From positions 1 through 64,000 of the forward strand of contig NZ_FNOX01000019.1 in NCBI RefSeq assembly GCF_900107155.1: a DNA stretch of 64,000 nt, given 5' to 3'. The stretch comes from Pseudomonas salomonii. GTDB lineage: Bacteria; Pseudomonadota; Gammaproteobacteria; Pseudomonadales; Pseudomonadaceae. Shown piece by piece: positions 54,271 through 62,569 of this stretch. Positions within the stretch are counted from its first letter, which is position 1; each line of letters starts with the position of its first letter. A program made the position numbers and the translations under genes. The notes under the pieces are model-generated. The model was given only the letters and a program-made list of their open reading frames with translations. It was not told where the DNA came from and ran no database searches.

Positions 54271-54381
54271 ATGAATAGCGTTTATGTTGATGGCGTTTAC
54301 ATAGGCAAGGCAAAAAACCTCAAGGGTGTGTTTGTACGGGGCATCGACCAAGGTCCGGTTGCCATCGGGGGTGAGCTGTGA
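54271..54381 (+). CDS. possible 36-codon ORF coupled to the aminotransferase
   Basis: An ORF of 36 codons (MNSVYVDGVYIGKA...PVAIGGEL) whose stop overlaps the GTG start of the next gene (GTGA at 54378-54381) and which contains that gene's ribosome binding site (GGGGGTGAGCT). Its own ribosome binding site is weak. It could be a small protein, a translational leader or chance; the exact overlap argues for coupling. Confidence 0.4.
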   Translation: MNSVYVDGVYIGKAKNLKGVFVRGIDQGPVAIGGEL

Positions 54382-55637
54382 ATCTGTTTCGTCGCCCTGC
54401 GCCGAGCCTGGACGATTTGATCGTGGATACGCGCCATGACGGCTCGAGTAAATCCCTGATGCCGACTGTGGCAAGGCCCGCGCAGGTGTTTGTGCGTGGC
54501 CAGGGCCCGTGGCTGTGGGACAGCGACGAGCGCGCCTACCTGGATTTCAGCCAGGGCAGCGCCGCCAACAGCCTCGGCCATAGCCCGCAGGTATTGATCA
54601 AAGCCCTGGCCGATCAGGCTCATATGCTCATCAACCCTGGCAATGGCCTGCACAACCGCGCCCAACTGAACCTCGTCGACCGGCTGTGCGACCACACCGG
54701 CAGCGACCAGGGTTACCTGCTCAACAGCGGCTCGGAAGCCTGTGAAGCCGCGATCAAACTGGCGCGTAAATGGGGCCAGCTGTATCGCGGTGGTGCCTAT
54801 CGCATTATCAGCGCCAGCGGCGGCTGTCATGGGCGAAGCTTTGCGGCGTTGGCAGCCTCGACGAGTGCCGGCGGCAACCGTTTTGAGCCGCAACTGCCGG
54901 GTTTCAGCCATGTGCCCTTCAACGACTTGCCGGCGCTGCACGCCGCTGTCGATGCCCAAACGGTTGCCATCATGTTGGAGCCGATCCAGAGTGAAGCTGG
55001 CGTTATTCCTGCCACCGAGCACTATTTGAAGGGAGTCGAGCGGCTGTGCCGTGAACTGGGGATCCTGCTGATCCTCGATGAAGTGCAAACCGGCATGGGG
55101 CGTTGCGGCAGCCTGCTGGCCGAACAACAGTACGGCGTGCGTGCCGACATCATCACCCTCGGCAAAGGCCTGGGCGGCGGTGTGCCGCTGGCGGCGTTGC
55201 TGGCGCGCGGCAAGGCTTGTTGTTTCGAAGCGGGGGAATTGGCGGGGACGCATCACGGCAATGCACTGATGGCGTCTGCCGGTGTTGCCGTACTCGACAC
55301 CGTGCTGGAAAGCGGTTTTCTTGAGCAGGTACGCGAATCCGGCCTGTACCTGGGAGAAGGCCTTGCCCGGCTGGCCTACCGCTACGGCCATGGGCAACTA
55401 CGCGGCAACGGACTCCTGTGGGGCCTGACACTGTCAGATGATTCTGCGGATGCCGTGGTAAAGGCTGCATTGCACGAAGACCTGATCCTTATCGCCCCGC
55501 AACCCGACTGTTTGCGTTTTACTCCAGCCTTGAACGTGAGCAAAAGCCACATCGACGAAATGCTCCTGCGCCTGGCGCGCGCGTTCTCCCGCGTGCGTAC
55601 CGCCCAACTGCAATGTCGCAAGGGCATCGCCGTTTAA
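54378..55637 (+). CDS. class III PLP-dependent aminotransferase
   Basis: A 419-residue aspartate/acetylornithine-type aminotransferase. NSGSEACEAAIKLARK carries the phosphate-binding loop, LDEVQTGMGRCG the cofactor-binding Asp, and TLGKGLGGGVPLAA the Schiff-base lysine. The substrate is probably an omega-amino or diamino compound (inference from the family). The GTG at 54378 has GGGGG at 6 nt. It is divergent from the LysR gene and ends in a very strong terminator. Confidence 0.88.
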   Translation: MNLFRRPAPSLDDLIVDTRHDGSSKSLMPTVARPAQVFVRGQGPWLWDSDERAYLDFSQGSAANSLGHSPQVLIKALADQAHMLINPGNGLHNRAQLNLVDRLCDHTGSDQGYLLNSGSEACEAAIKLARKWGQLYRGGAYRIISASGGCHGRSFAALAASTSAGGNRFEPQLPGFSHVPFNDLPALHAAVDAQTVAIMLEPIQSEAGVIPATEHYLKGVERLCRELGILLILDEVQTGMGRCGSLLAEQQYGVRADIITLGKGLGGGVPLAALLARGKACCFEAGELAGTHHGNALMASAGVAVLDTVLESGFLEQVRESGLYLGEGLARLAYRYGHGQLRGNGLLWGLTLSDDSADAVVKAALHEDLILIAPQPDCLRFTPALNVSKSHIDEMLLRLARAFSRVRTAQLQCRKGIAV

Positions 55638-55672
55638 CCTCATATTCCTGAACCGTCTCGCGGCATACGCGG

Positions 55673-55711
55673 CGCCCCCAGCCTGATTCTTTTGGCTGGG
55701 GGCGTTTTTTT
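55673..55711 (+). terminator. strong rho-independent terminator
   Basis: CGCCCCCAGCC and GGCTGGGGGCG arms (11/11), loop of 10, then seven T. Confidence 0.95.
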
Positions 55712-55819
55712 GTCTGCTCTCTTCAGGATGGCCCAACGCCAGATCCCACTGAACCCTCACGAACGCCCAAGGTCGATTAGCTACACGGCTCACACGAGCC
55801 GATTTTTTGGAGCTTACCC

Positions 55820-55978
55820 ATGGACATCATTCGTATCATCATCGCCATTCTGCTGCCGCCATTGGGTGTGTTCCTGCAAGTGGGTTTCGGCGGGGCGTTC
55901 TGGCTGAACATCCTGCTGACCCTGTGCGGTTACTTCCCCGGCATCATCCACGCGGTGTACATCATCGCCAAGCGCTGA
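55820..55978 (+). CDS. PMP3/YqaE-family small membrane protein
   Basis: A 52-residue hydrophobic protein with two membrane helices, beginning MDIIRIIIAILLPPLGVFLQ and containing LLTLCGYFPGIIHAVYIIAK, the unmistakable PMP3/stress-induced hydrophobic peptide pattern. GGAG lies 7 nt before the ATG. It may affect membrane potential or salt tolerance (family knowledge). It is convergent with pqqE. Confidence 0.93.
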   Translation: MDIIRIIIAILLPPLGVFLQVGFGGAFWLNILLTLCGYFPGIIHAVYIIAKR

Positions 55979-55983
55979 GGCCG

Positions 55984-57135
55984 TCAGCCTTTTGCGATGA
56001 GCCGTGAATTGCGCTCGTTGCGAAAGGCCAACTGCTCGATGGTCTGGGTGGCATGCTCGGCTTCTTCCCGCGCCTTGAGGATGATGCCGTGCTGCTCGGA
56101 CTTGCTGCACACCGGGTCGGTGTTGCTCGCATCACCCGTGAGCATGAACGCCTGGCAACGGCAGCCGCCGAAGTCCTTTTCCTTTTCATCGCATGAACGG
56201 CACGGCTCGGGCATCCAGTCGTAGCCGCGAAAACGGTTGAAGCCGAACGAGTCGTACCAGATGTGTTGCATGCTGTGGTCGCGCACATTGGGAAATTGCA
56301 CCGGCATCTGTCGGGCGCCGTGGCAAGGCAGGGCGGTGCCGTCCGGTGTGACTGTCAGAAAAATACTGCCCCAGCCGTTCATGCAGGCTTTTGGGCGTTC
56401 CTCGTAGTAATCCGGTGTCACGAAGATCAGCTTGCACGGATGGCCTTCGGCTTCGAGCTTGGCGCGGTATTCGTTGGTGATGCGTTCGGCGCGTACCAGT
56501 TGCTCCCGGGTCGGCAGCAAGCCCACACGATTGAGCTGCGCCCAGCCGTAGAACTGGCAAGTGGCGAGTTCGACGAAGTCTGCCTCCAGGGCAATGCACA
56601 ATTCAATAATGCGATCGATCTTGTCGATATTGTGCCGATGGGTAACGAAATTCAGCACCATCGGGTAGCCGTGGGCTTTCACTGCGCGGGCCATTTCCAG
56701 CTTTTGCGCGAAGGCTTTTTTCGAGCCGGCCAGCAGGTTGTTCACCTGCTCATCGCTGGCCTGGAAACTGATCTGGATATGGTCCAGGCCAGCCTTTTTG
56801 AAGTCGCTGATTTTCTGCTCGGTAAGGCCGATGCCAGAAGTGATGAGGTTGGTGTAGAAACCCAGCTTGCGCGCCTCGGCGATCAGTTCGGCAAGGTCCT
56901 GGCGCACCAGCGGTTCACCGCCGGAAAACCCCAGCTGCGCAGCGCCCATTTCCCGCGCTTCGCGAAACACCTTGATCCACTGCTCGGTGCTCAGCTCTTT
57001 ACCCTGTTCGGCAAAATCCAGCGGGTTGGAGCAATACGGGCACTGCAACGGGCAACGGTAAGTCAGCTCGGCAAGCAACCACAGTGGCAGGCCGATCGGT
57101 GGCTTTTCAGGCAAGTTCGATCCAGTGCTCAGCAC
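55984..57135 (-). CDS. pqqE: PQQ biosynthesis radical SAM protein PqqE
   Basis: A 383-residue radical SAM/SPASM enzyme that cross-links Glu and Tyr of PqqA, with PqqD as chaperone. CPLQCPYC gives Cys28, Cys32 and Cys35 for the SAM cluster; the C-terminal cysteines (CMNGWG, CHGARQMP, CRSCDEKEKDFGGCRCQ) hold the auxiliary clusters. I use GTG 57135, which has GGAGG at 6 nt, and which lies inside the end of pqqD. A longer frame begins at 57159. It is the last pqq gene. Confidence 0.95.
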   Translation of the reverse strand: MLSTGSNLPEKPPIGLPLWLLAELTYRCPLQCPYCSNPLDFAEQGKELSTEQWIKVFREAREMGAAQLGFSGGEPLVRQDLAELIAEARKLGFYTNLITSGIGLTEQKISDFKKAGLDHIQISFQASDEQVNNLLAGSKKAFAQKLEMARAVKAHGYPMVLNFVTHRHNIDKIDRIIELCIALEADFVELATCQFYGWAQLNRVGLLPTREQLVRAERITNEYRAKLEAEGHPCKLIFVTPDYYEERPKACMNGWGSIFLTVTPDGTALPCHGARQMPVQFPNVRDHSMQHIWYDSFGFNRFRGYDWMPEPCRSCDEKEKDFGGCRCQAFMLTGDASNTDPVCSKSEQHGIILKAREEAEHATQTIEQLAFRNERNSRLIAKG

Positions 57136-57382
57136 GGGCGACCTCCATGAAATCCTCAATGTCTTTACCGAGTTCAGGCACGCCGGGGAATTGTTTATCC
57201 AGCTCGGCGATGATGGCGGCCACGTCGCGCTCGCCGTCGATCAGCCCGCCGATCAAGGCGGCGCTGTCGTTGAGCTTGATCATGCCTTCGGGGTAGAGCA
57301 GCACGTGGCCTTTTTGCGCCGGTTCGTACTGGTAGCGATAGCCCTGGCGCCAGCTCGGTGTTTTGCTGCGATCAAAGCTCAT
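57107..57382 (-). CDS. pqqD: PQQ biosynthesis protein PqqD
   Basis: A 91-residue peptide chaperone that presents PqqA to PqqE. The typical KGHVLLYPEGMIKLNDSAALIG block is present. It overlaps pqqC by 4 bp (ATGA) and pqqE by 29 bp. Separate, not fused to PqqC. Confidence 0.95.
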   Translation of the reverse strand: MSFDRSKTPSWRQGYRYQYEPAQKGHVLLYPEGMIKLNDSAALIGGLIDGERDVAAIIAELDKQFPGVPELGKDIEDFMEVARAEHWIELA

Positions 57383-58131
57383 AGGGTGATCCCTGTATGC
57401 CAGACCCGCTGTTCGGTCACGCTGTGATACGGCGGGCGTTTAAGTTCGTAGGCCATGCTCATGGCATCCAGCATGCTCCACAGAATGTCGAGTTTGAACT
57501 GCAGAATTTCCAGCATGCGTTCCTGGCCTTCGCGGGTGGTGTAGTGCTGCAGTGTGATCGCCAAACCATGTTCCACATCACGGCGCGCCTGGCCCAAACG
57601 CGTACGGAAATACTCATAACCGGCCGGGTCGATCCACGGGTAGTGCTGCGGCCAGCTGTCGAGGCGCGACTGGTGGATCTGCGGTGCGAACAGTTCGGTC
57701 AGCGAGCTGCTGGCGGCTTCCTGCCAGCTGGCGCGGCGGGCAAAGTTGACATAGGCATCCACCGCAAACCGTACGCCGGGCAGCACCAGCTCCTGGGAGC
57801 GCAATTGGTCGGGGTCGAGGCCGACGGCCTGGCCCAGGCGCAACCAGGCTTCAATACCGCCGTCTTCACCGGGCGCGCCGTCGTGGTCGAGCAGGCGCTG
57901 GATCCACTCGCGGCGGATCTCGCGGTCCGGGCAGTTGGCCAGGATCGCGGCGTCTTTGAGCGGGATGTTCACCTGATAGTAGAAACGGTTGGCGACCCAG
58001 CCCTGGATCTGCTCGCGGGTGGCGCGGCCTTCGTACATCGCCACGTGATACGGGTGATGGATATGGTAGAAGGCGCCCTTGGCCCGCAGGGCGGCTTCGA
58101 ACTCGGCGGTGGTCAACGGTGTGTCAGTCAC
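57379..58131 (-). CDS. pqqC: pyrroloquinoline-quinone synthase PqqC
   Basis: A 250-residue cofactor-less oxidase that performs the final eight-electron oxidation and ring closure. FYHIHHPYHVAM near the N-terminus and the basic NRFYYQVNIPLKDA block are conserved; length is normal. It lies 11 bp after pqqB. Confidence 0.95.
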   Translation of the reverse strand: MTDTPLTTAEFEAALRAKGAFYHIHHPYHVAMYEGRATREQIQGWVANRFYYQVNIPLKDAAILANCPDREIRREWIQRLLDHDGAPGEDGGIEAWLRLGQAVGLDPDQLRSQELVLPGVRFAVDAYVNFARRASWQEAASSSLTELFAPQIHQSRLDSWPQHYPWIDPAGYEYFRTRLGQARRDVEHGLAITLQHYTTREGQERMLEILQFKLDILWSMLDAMSMAYELKRPPYHSVTEQRVWHTGITL

Positions 58132-58142
58132 TTCGTCTGCTC

Positions 58143-59054
58143 CTACAATTCAATGCTCATGCCGTCGTAAGCCACTTCGACATTGCGCCGCACCAGCTCG
58201 GCGCGCTCGGGGGAGTCTTCGTCGAGGATCGGGTTGGTGTTGTTGATGTGGATAAGCACCTTGCGCTGCTCGGGTAGCTGCTCCAGTACTTCGAGCATGC
58301 CGCCGGGGCCGTTCTGTGCCAGGTGGCCCATCTCGCGGCCGGTACGCGTGCCGACGCCCCGGCGCTGCATTTCATCGTCGTCCCACATCGTGCCGTCCAC
58401 GAGCAGGCAGTCGCTGCCTGCCATGATTTCCAGCAGCGGCGCGTCGACTTTGCCCAGGCCCGGCGCATAGAACAGCTTGCCGCCGGTGCGCAGGTCTTCG
58501 ACGATCAGGCCGATGTTGTCGCCTGGGTGCGGGTCGAAGCGGTGCGGCGAGTAGGGCGGTGCGGCGCTGCGTAGTGGCAGCGGGGTGAAGCGCAGGTTCG
58601 GGCAGGCCGGGATGGTGAAGCTGGCGTCCAGCTCGATACGGTTCCAGGCCAGGCCGCCGTTCCAGTGGGTCAACATGCTGAACAGCGGGAAGCCGGTGCT
58701 GAGGTCTTCATGGACCATGTCGGTGCACCACACCTGATGCGGGCAACCTTCGCGCAAGCTCAAGAGGCCGGTGGTGTGATCGATCTGGCTGTCCATCAGG
58801 ATGATTGCGCTGATGCCGGTATCGCGCAGGGCACGGCCGGGTTGCATGGGCGCAAAGCCTAGCAGTTGCGCACGGATATCCGGCGAAGCATTGCACAGCA
58901 CCCAGTTCACGCCATCGTCGGAAATCGCGATGGACGATTGGGTACGCGCCTGGGCGCGCAGGCTGCCGTCGCGAAAGCCTGCGCAGTTCACGCAGTTGCA
59001 GTTCCACTGCGGGAAGCCACCGCCGGCGGCGGAACCTAGAATCTGGACAAACAT
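58143..59054 (-). CDS. pqqB: PQQ biosynthesis protein PqqB
   Basis: A 303-residue metallo-beta-lactamase-fold hydroxylase or carrier for a PQQ precursor. The start MFVQILGSAAGGGFPQWNCNCVNC at 59054 is the usual family start; a longer frame to 59072 is not used. SQIDHTTGLLSLRE carries the metal-binding segment and a DGTMWDDDEM loop is present. It follows pqqA after a 71-bp gap with an attenuator-like hairpin. Confidence 0.95.
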   Translation of the reverse strand: MFVQILGSAAGGGFPQWNCNCVNCAGFRDGSLRAQARTQSSIAISDDGVNWVLCNASPDIRAQLLGFAPMQPGRALRDTGISAIILMDSQIDHTTGLLSLREGCPHQVWCTDMVHEDLSTGFPLFSMLTHWNGGLAWNRIELDASFTIPACPNLRFTPLPLRSAAPPYSPHRFDPHPGDNIGLIVEDLRTGGKLFYAPGLGKVDAPLLEIMAGSDCLLVDGTMWDDDEMQRRGVGTRTGREMGHLAQNGPGGMLEVLEQLPEQRKVLIHINNTNPILDEDSPERAELVRRNVEVAYDGMSIEL

Positions 59055-59083
59055 GATTGCTCCATCACGCAAAGCTCAAAACA

Positions 59084-59110
59084 AAAACGCCCCGGGCGAA
59101 CCGAGGCGTT
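59084..59110 (-). terminator. partial terminator/attenuator between pqqA and pqqB
   Basis: On the minus strand AACGCCTCGG, TTCG, CCCGGGGCGTT then TTTG: a stable stem with a short T-run. It would leave pqqA mRNA in excess over the rest, which is known for PQQ operons. Confidence 0.75.
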
Positions 59111-59125
59111 GTATTACTCAGCCAA

Positions 59126-59200
59126 TCAACGGCTGGCGAAGTACATGGTGACTTCGAAACCGATACGCAGATCAGTGTAAGCGGGTTTGGACCAGGTCAT
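59126..59200 (-). CDS. pqqA: PQQ precursor peptide PqqA
   Basis: A 24-residue peptide whose Glu and Tyr become the PQQ backbone. It begins MTWSKPAYTDLRIGFEV; Glu16 and Tyr20 are exactly placed (E-V-T-M-Y). AGGAG precedes the ATG at about 8 nt. It lies between pqqF and pqqB, all on the minus strand. Confidence 0.97.
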   Translation of the reverse strand: MTWSKPAYTDLRIGFEVTMYFASR

Positions 59201-59279
59201 ATTCATACTCCTACCAAGGGATGGGACGTTCACTACCAAGTAATACATATAGTCCACCTCCTATCGGAGATGTTCAGAT

Positions 59280-59302
59280 ATTGCGTATGAATATTACGCA
59301 AT
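59280..59302. promoter_or_regulatory. palindrome in the pqqA promoter region
   Basis: ATTGCGTA, 7 bases, TACGCAAT: perfect 8-bp arms in the AT-rich gap between pqqF and pqqA, about 80 bp upstream of the pqqA start. Likely operator of an unknown regulator. Confidence 0.5.
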
Positions 59303-59358
59303 TATTTTCAAGTTAGCGCTGTCTTGACGGAAAAAGCCTGTTGCAGGGTTGGCAACGA

Positions 59359-61716
59359 TCAGCCTGCCGGTTGCCAGGAATCGTTGATTCGCGGGCCGTT
59401 GGCCACACAGCGCCAGCCGCCTGAGGCATCGTTGAGTTGCTGGGCGGCGTGCTGCAGATCCTCGCGTGTGCGGTTTTGTATCAAGTGTTGTAGCTGGTCC
59501 AGGTAACCCATCGAGTGGCCCGCCAACTGCGCCTGCCACAGCAGCTCGGCGGCTTGGCTAAGGGGCAGTTGCTGGGCAGTGAATTGCTGCGCCAGGGGCT
59601 GGTTGCCCAGGTCTGGGCTGCTGTCGATTAACGTCGGTAGCTGCTTCAGAAAGGTCTGCAGGTGATCGACGATCCCGCTCAGTGAAACGCTGGGGGACTG
59701 CACGCCAAACAGCAATCCGGTTTGTCCGTTGATCTGTCGGATGCCGCTGAATACTGCGTAGCCTATTTGTAGCTCGACCCGCAGACGCTGGTAAAACGGC
59801 CCGTGCAGCAGATGCCCAAGCAGTCGCCAGGCGGCTTCATCGGCCACGGTTAGCGTCGGCGCTGGGCAAAACAGCAGCAAAGCCGCGTCGTTGGCGTCTG
59901 TTTTCACCCTGTGCCAGAGCTTCTGGCCGTCGAGGGTTGGGGGTGTGTGCTCAATACTTGCTGCCTGCCCAGGCAGCCGCGCTGCGGCGATTTTGATCGC
60001 GGCTTCACAAGCGGCCGGTAACCCAACGCCGAGCCCATGCCATCGAGCTGTCGCCCATGACACTGGCCCGGAGTGAGTGCCGCTGCAGCAAGTCGGCAGC
60101 GCCTTGAGCAACGCTCGGATGGCGATCATCGGTGTTGCGGCGGGTGCGGCTTCTGGTGGCTGGCTTAAGCTTTGCGCCAATACGTCCAGAACAGCCGGCA
60201 TGGGCTGGTGAAGACCGACCATTTTCACCAGGAAATCGTTGCCGATCGTTTCGAAAGACAACTCAACGCCGGCCTGACGGGCATTCTCGCGCAATGGCTG
60301 TAATGTATTTTCCAACCCCACGGGCGCGGCGTTATCAAACCGCCATTGCAGATACAGCGCACCTTCATCGGTGTCATCCGCCAATGCCTGGCTGAATGTC
60401 AGCGCCGACACCTCCCGACGGCCTCTGGAACGGTCTTGGGCGAAGGTACGCAACCCCCGGTGGGCGCTGGTCTGGCCGCGGATCAGCCCGGCGCGTTGTT
60501 CGTTGGCAGCTGGACGCAGGAACGGGTTGCTGGGCGGCAACTGCCAAAGGTGTTGGGACGGTTCAAGGTGCAGCGAATCCAGCAGCGCTTTCAGTGCGGC
60601 AGCGCCCTGTTCCGACAGGTCTTCACGTTCATTTCGCACCACTGCCAGTGCGCTTTGGATCTGTTGCTGACGGGCGTTCTGCAAGGCGTACTCTTCGCGC
60701 AAAGGTGTCCAATCGCTGTGTGCGAAAAAGCCCAGCCAGTCGTGCAACAACGCTTCGATTTGCGTAGCCGAATCGCCTTGAGTCTCGAGGGTAAAGTCGA
60801 TATCCAATACGGCTTGCCCGGCAAACGCATAAAGCACGGTCGCCTGCATGGCATTGGCCAGCTTTCGTGCTTTCAGCTCGGCCAGCAAACCACCCGGCTC
60901 CGCAGCGTTGAGCCAGGTGCAGAGAAACTCCAGTACTTGGCGAGGCGCGTCGCAGGTAATGACGCGGTGCAGGTGATTATTGGCGACGTGTTGATAGCCC
61001 CGCGCGTAGCCTGGCATCAATGCTGGCGGTGCGGTTTGGGGGCGCAGAGGGCCAGGAGCCAATTCGTCGCTGAAACGCTGGGCCAACGCTTGCAGTTCTT
61101 CGAGCGACTGCGGGCCGGCAAGACTCAATGTCATCTGCCCGCTCTGATAGAACGCGTTGTGAAACTCCCGAAGTGCCTGCTGAAATGCCTCACGTTCCAC
61201 CGGGAGGCTATCCCGATTACCGGCATGAAAGCCGCGCAACGGATGATCAGCCGCCAAGCCCTCGAACAGCGCAACCTGCTGCTGTGCCTTGGCATCCTGG
61301 GACCAGGCCACAAACTCTGCCTGCAGCACTTCGCGCTCACGCACTTGGTCTTCAATCGTCAGGCGCGGATGGGTCAACATATCCGCCAGCCGCTCGAGCC
61401 CACCGGCAAAGGTTGGCACCGGCAATTCAAAGAAGAAGTCCGTGGTGCGCTCGCGAGTACTGGCGTTGACCTGCCCACCCTGGCGCTGCACGTAGGCCAT
61501 CAAGCCTTCGCCTGTGGGAAAACGCGCGGTGCCGAGAAACAGCAAATGCTCAAGAAAATGCGCCAAGCCCGGCCACGCGAGTGGCACGTCATGGCTGCCG
61601 GCGGCCACGCGCAACATCGCGGCGCAACGCTTCAGGCGCGGCGCCTGACGCAAGGAAACCCGCAGGCCGTTGGCCAGGGTCAAGTCAAGGTGATGAGGGT
61701 GGGCCGGCGCAGGCAT
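59359..61716 (-). CDS. pqqF: PQQ-cluster M16 peptidase PqqF
   Basis: A 785-residue M16 (pitrilysin) zinc peptidase, probably releasing the cross-linked residues from PqqA. The inverted zinc motif HFLEH (His53, Glu56, His57) and Glu134, 77 residues after His57, are the active site. The C-terminal half is diverged as usual. I take the ATG at 61716 (GGAA at 6 nt) rather than the GTG six bases earlier. It heads the pqqFABCDE order seen in P. putida and P. fluorescens and follows davA after a 48-bp gap. Confidence 0.92.
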   Translation of the reverse strand: MPAPAHPHHLDLTLANGLRVSLRQAPRLKRCAAMLRVAAGSHDVPLAWPGLAHFLEHLLFLGTARFPTGEGLMAYVQRQGGQVNASTRERTTDFFFELPVPTFAGGLERLADMLTHPRLTIEDQVREREVLQAEFVAWSQDAKAQQQVALFEGLAADHPLRGFHAGNRDSLPVEREAFQQALREFHNAFYQSGQMTLSLAGPQSLEELQALAQRFSDELAPGPLRPQTAPPALMPGYARGYQHVANNHLHRVITCDAPRQVLEFLCTWLNAAEPGGLLAELKARKLANAMQATVLYAFAGQAVLDIDFTLETQGDSATQIEALLHDWLGFFAHSDWTPLREEYALQNARQQQIQSALAVVRNEREDLSEQGAAALKALLDSLHLEPSQHLWQLPPSNPFLRPAANEQRAGLIRGQTSAHRGLRTFAQDRSRGRREVSALTFSQALADDTDEGALYLQWRFDNAAPVGLENTLQPLRENARQAGVELSFETIGNDFLVKMVGLHQPMPAVLDVLAQSLSQPPEAAPAATPMIAIRALLKALPTCCSGTHSGPVSWATARWHGLGVGLPAACEAAIKIAAARLPGQAASIEHTPPTLDGQKLWHRVKTDANDAALLLFCPAPTLTVADEAAWRLLGHLLHGPFYQRLRVELQIGYAVFSGIRQINGQTGLLFGVQSPSVSLSGIVDHLQTFLKQLPTLIDSSPDLGNQPLAQQFTAQQLPLSQAAELLWQAQLAGHSMGYLDQLQHLIQNRTREDLQHAAQQLNDASGGWRCVANGPRINDSWQPAG

Positions 61717-61764
61717 GGGCACTTCCGAAACGTAGAATGTGCCTATGCTAACAAACCGTCTGGC

Positions 61765-62559
61765 TCAGGGCTTGTGCAGCGCGCCGTACAGCTCTGGGCG
61801 ACGGTCTTGCAGGTAGTGATTGGCCGCGCGGGCGTCCAGGATCGATTGGCGATCCAGTGTACCGACGATCAACGCTTCATCCAGCCCCGCCTGGGCGATT
61901 CGCTGGCCATTGGGCGCAGCAATACTGCTTTGCCCGCAGTACTGAATCTCGCCTTCGTGCCCGCAGTAGTTGGCGTAGACCACATAGCACTGGTTTTCAA
62001 AGGCCCGCGCCCGTACGGTCACGTCGGCAACAAAGTCGAACGGCACCATATTGGCCGTCGGCACCAGGATCACCTCGGCACCGGCCACGGCCAGGCGTCG
62101 CGTGTTTTCCGGGAACTCCAGGTCGTAGCAGATCAGAAAACCCAGCCTCCAGCCGTTAAGCTCCACCAGCGGGAAATCATCTTCCCCGGCGCTGAACATC
62201 GAGTGGTCCAGGTCGCCAAACAGGTGAGTCTTGCGGTAGTTGCACAGGCGCTGGCCGTGGGCATCGATCAATTGTACGGCGTTGTAGATCTGCCCGTCCT
62301 CAGCCCGCTCCGGGTACCCGTAGAGAATGGCCAGGCCGGCGCTTTTGGCCAGTTCGGCAATCGCCTGTGCCGACGGCCCATCCTGGGCTTCGGCGAGTGC
62401 GCCCACCGCTTCCGCGCCAATGTTGTAGCCGCTGAGGAACATCTCCGGCAGCACCAGCACGTCGGCACCGCTCGCTTCATGCGCCAATTGATGCAGGCGC
62501 TTGAGGTTGCCGGCCACATCCAGCGGCAGCGGTGGGCATTGGTACAGGGCGACACGCAT
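61765..62559 (-). CDS. davA: 5-aminopentanamidase DavA
   Basis: A 264-residue carbon-nitrogen hydrolase. The Glu-Lys-Cys triad is Glu39 (LPEMFL), Lys110 (YRKTHLFG) and Cys144 (LICYDLEFPE). Next to DavB it should hydrolyse 5-aminovaleramide to 5-aminovalerate and ammonia. AAGGAG lies 6 nt before the ATG at 62559. P. putida has the same order, with pqqF nearby (recalled). Substrate is inferred from context. Confidence 0.9.
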   Translation of the reverse strand: MRVALYQCPPLPLDVAGNLKRLHQLAHEASGADVLVLPEMFLSGYNIGAEAVGALAEAQDGPSAQAIAELAKSAGLAILYGYPERAEDGQIYNAVQLIDAHGQRLCNYRKTHLFGDLDHSMFSAGEDDFPLVELNGWRLGFLICYDLEFPENTRRLAVAGAEVILVPTANMVPFDFVADVTVRARAFENQCYVVYANYCGHEGEIQYCGQSSIAAPNGQRIAQAGLDEALIVGTLDRQSILDARAANHYLQDRRPELYGALHKP

Positions 62560-62569
62560 GCTTAACTCC

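Noticed and set aside
60346..62565. 739-codon open frame antisense to pqqF and davA
   Set aside because: Shadow of two well-supported genes; no motif or plausible start.
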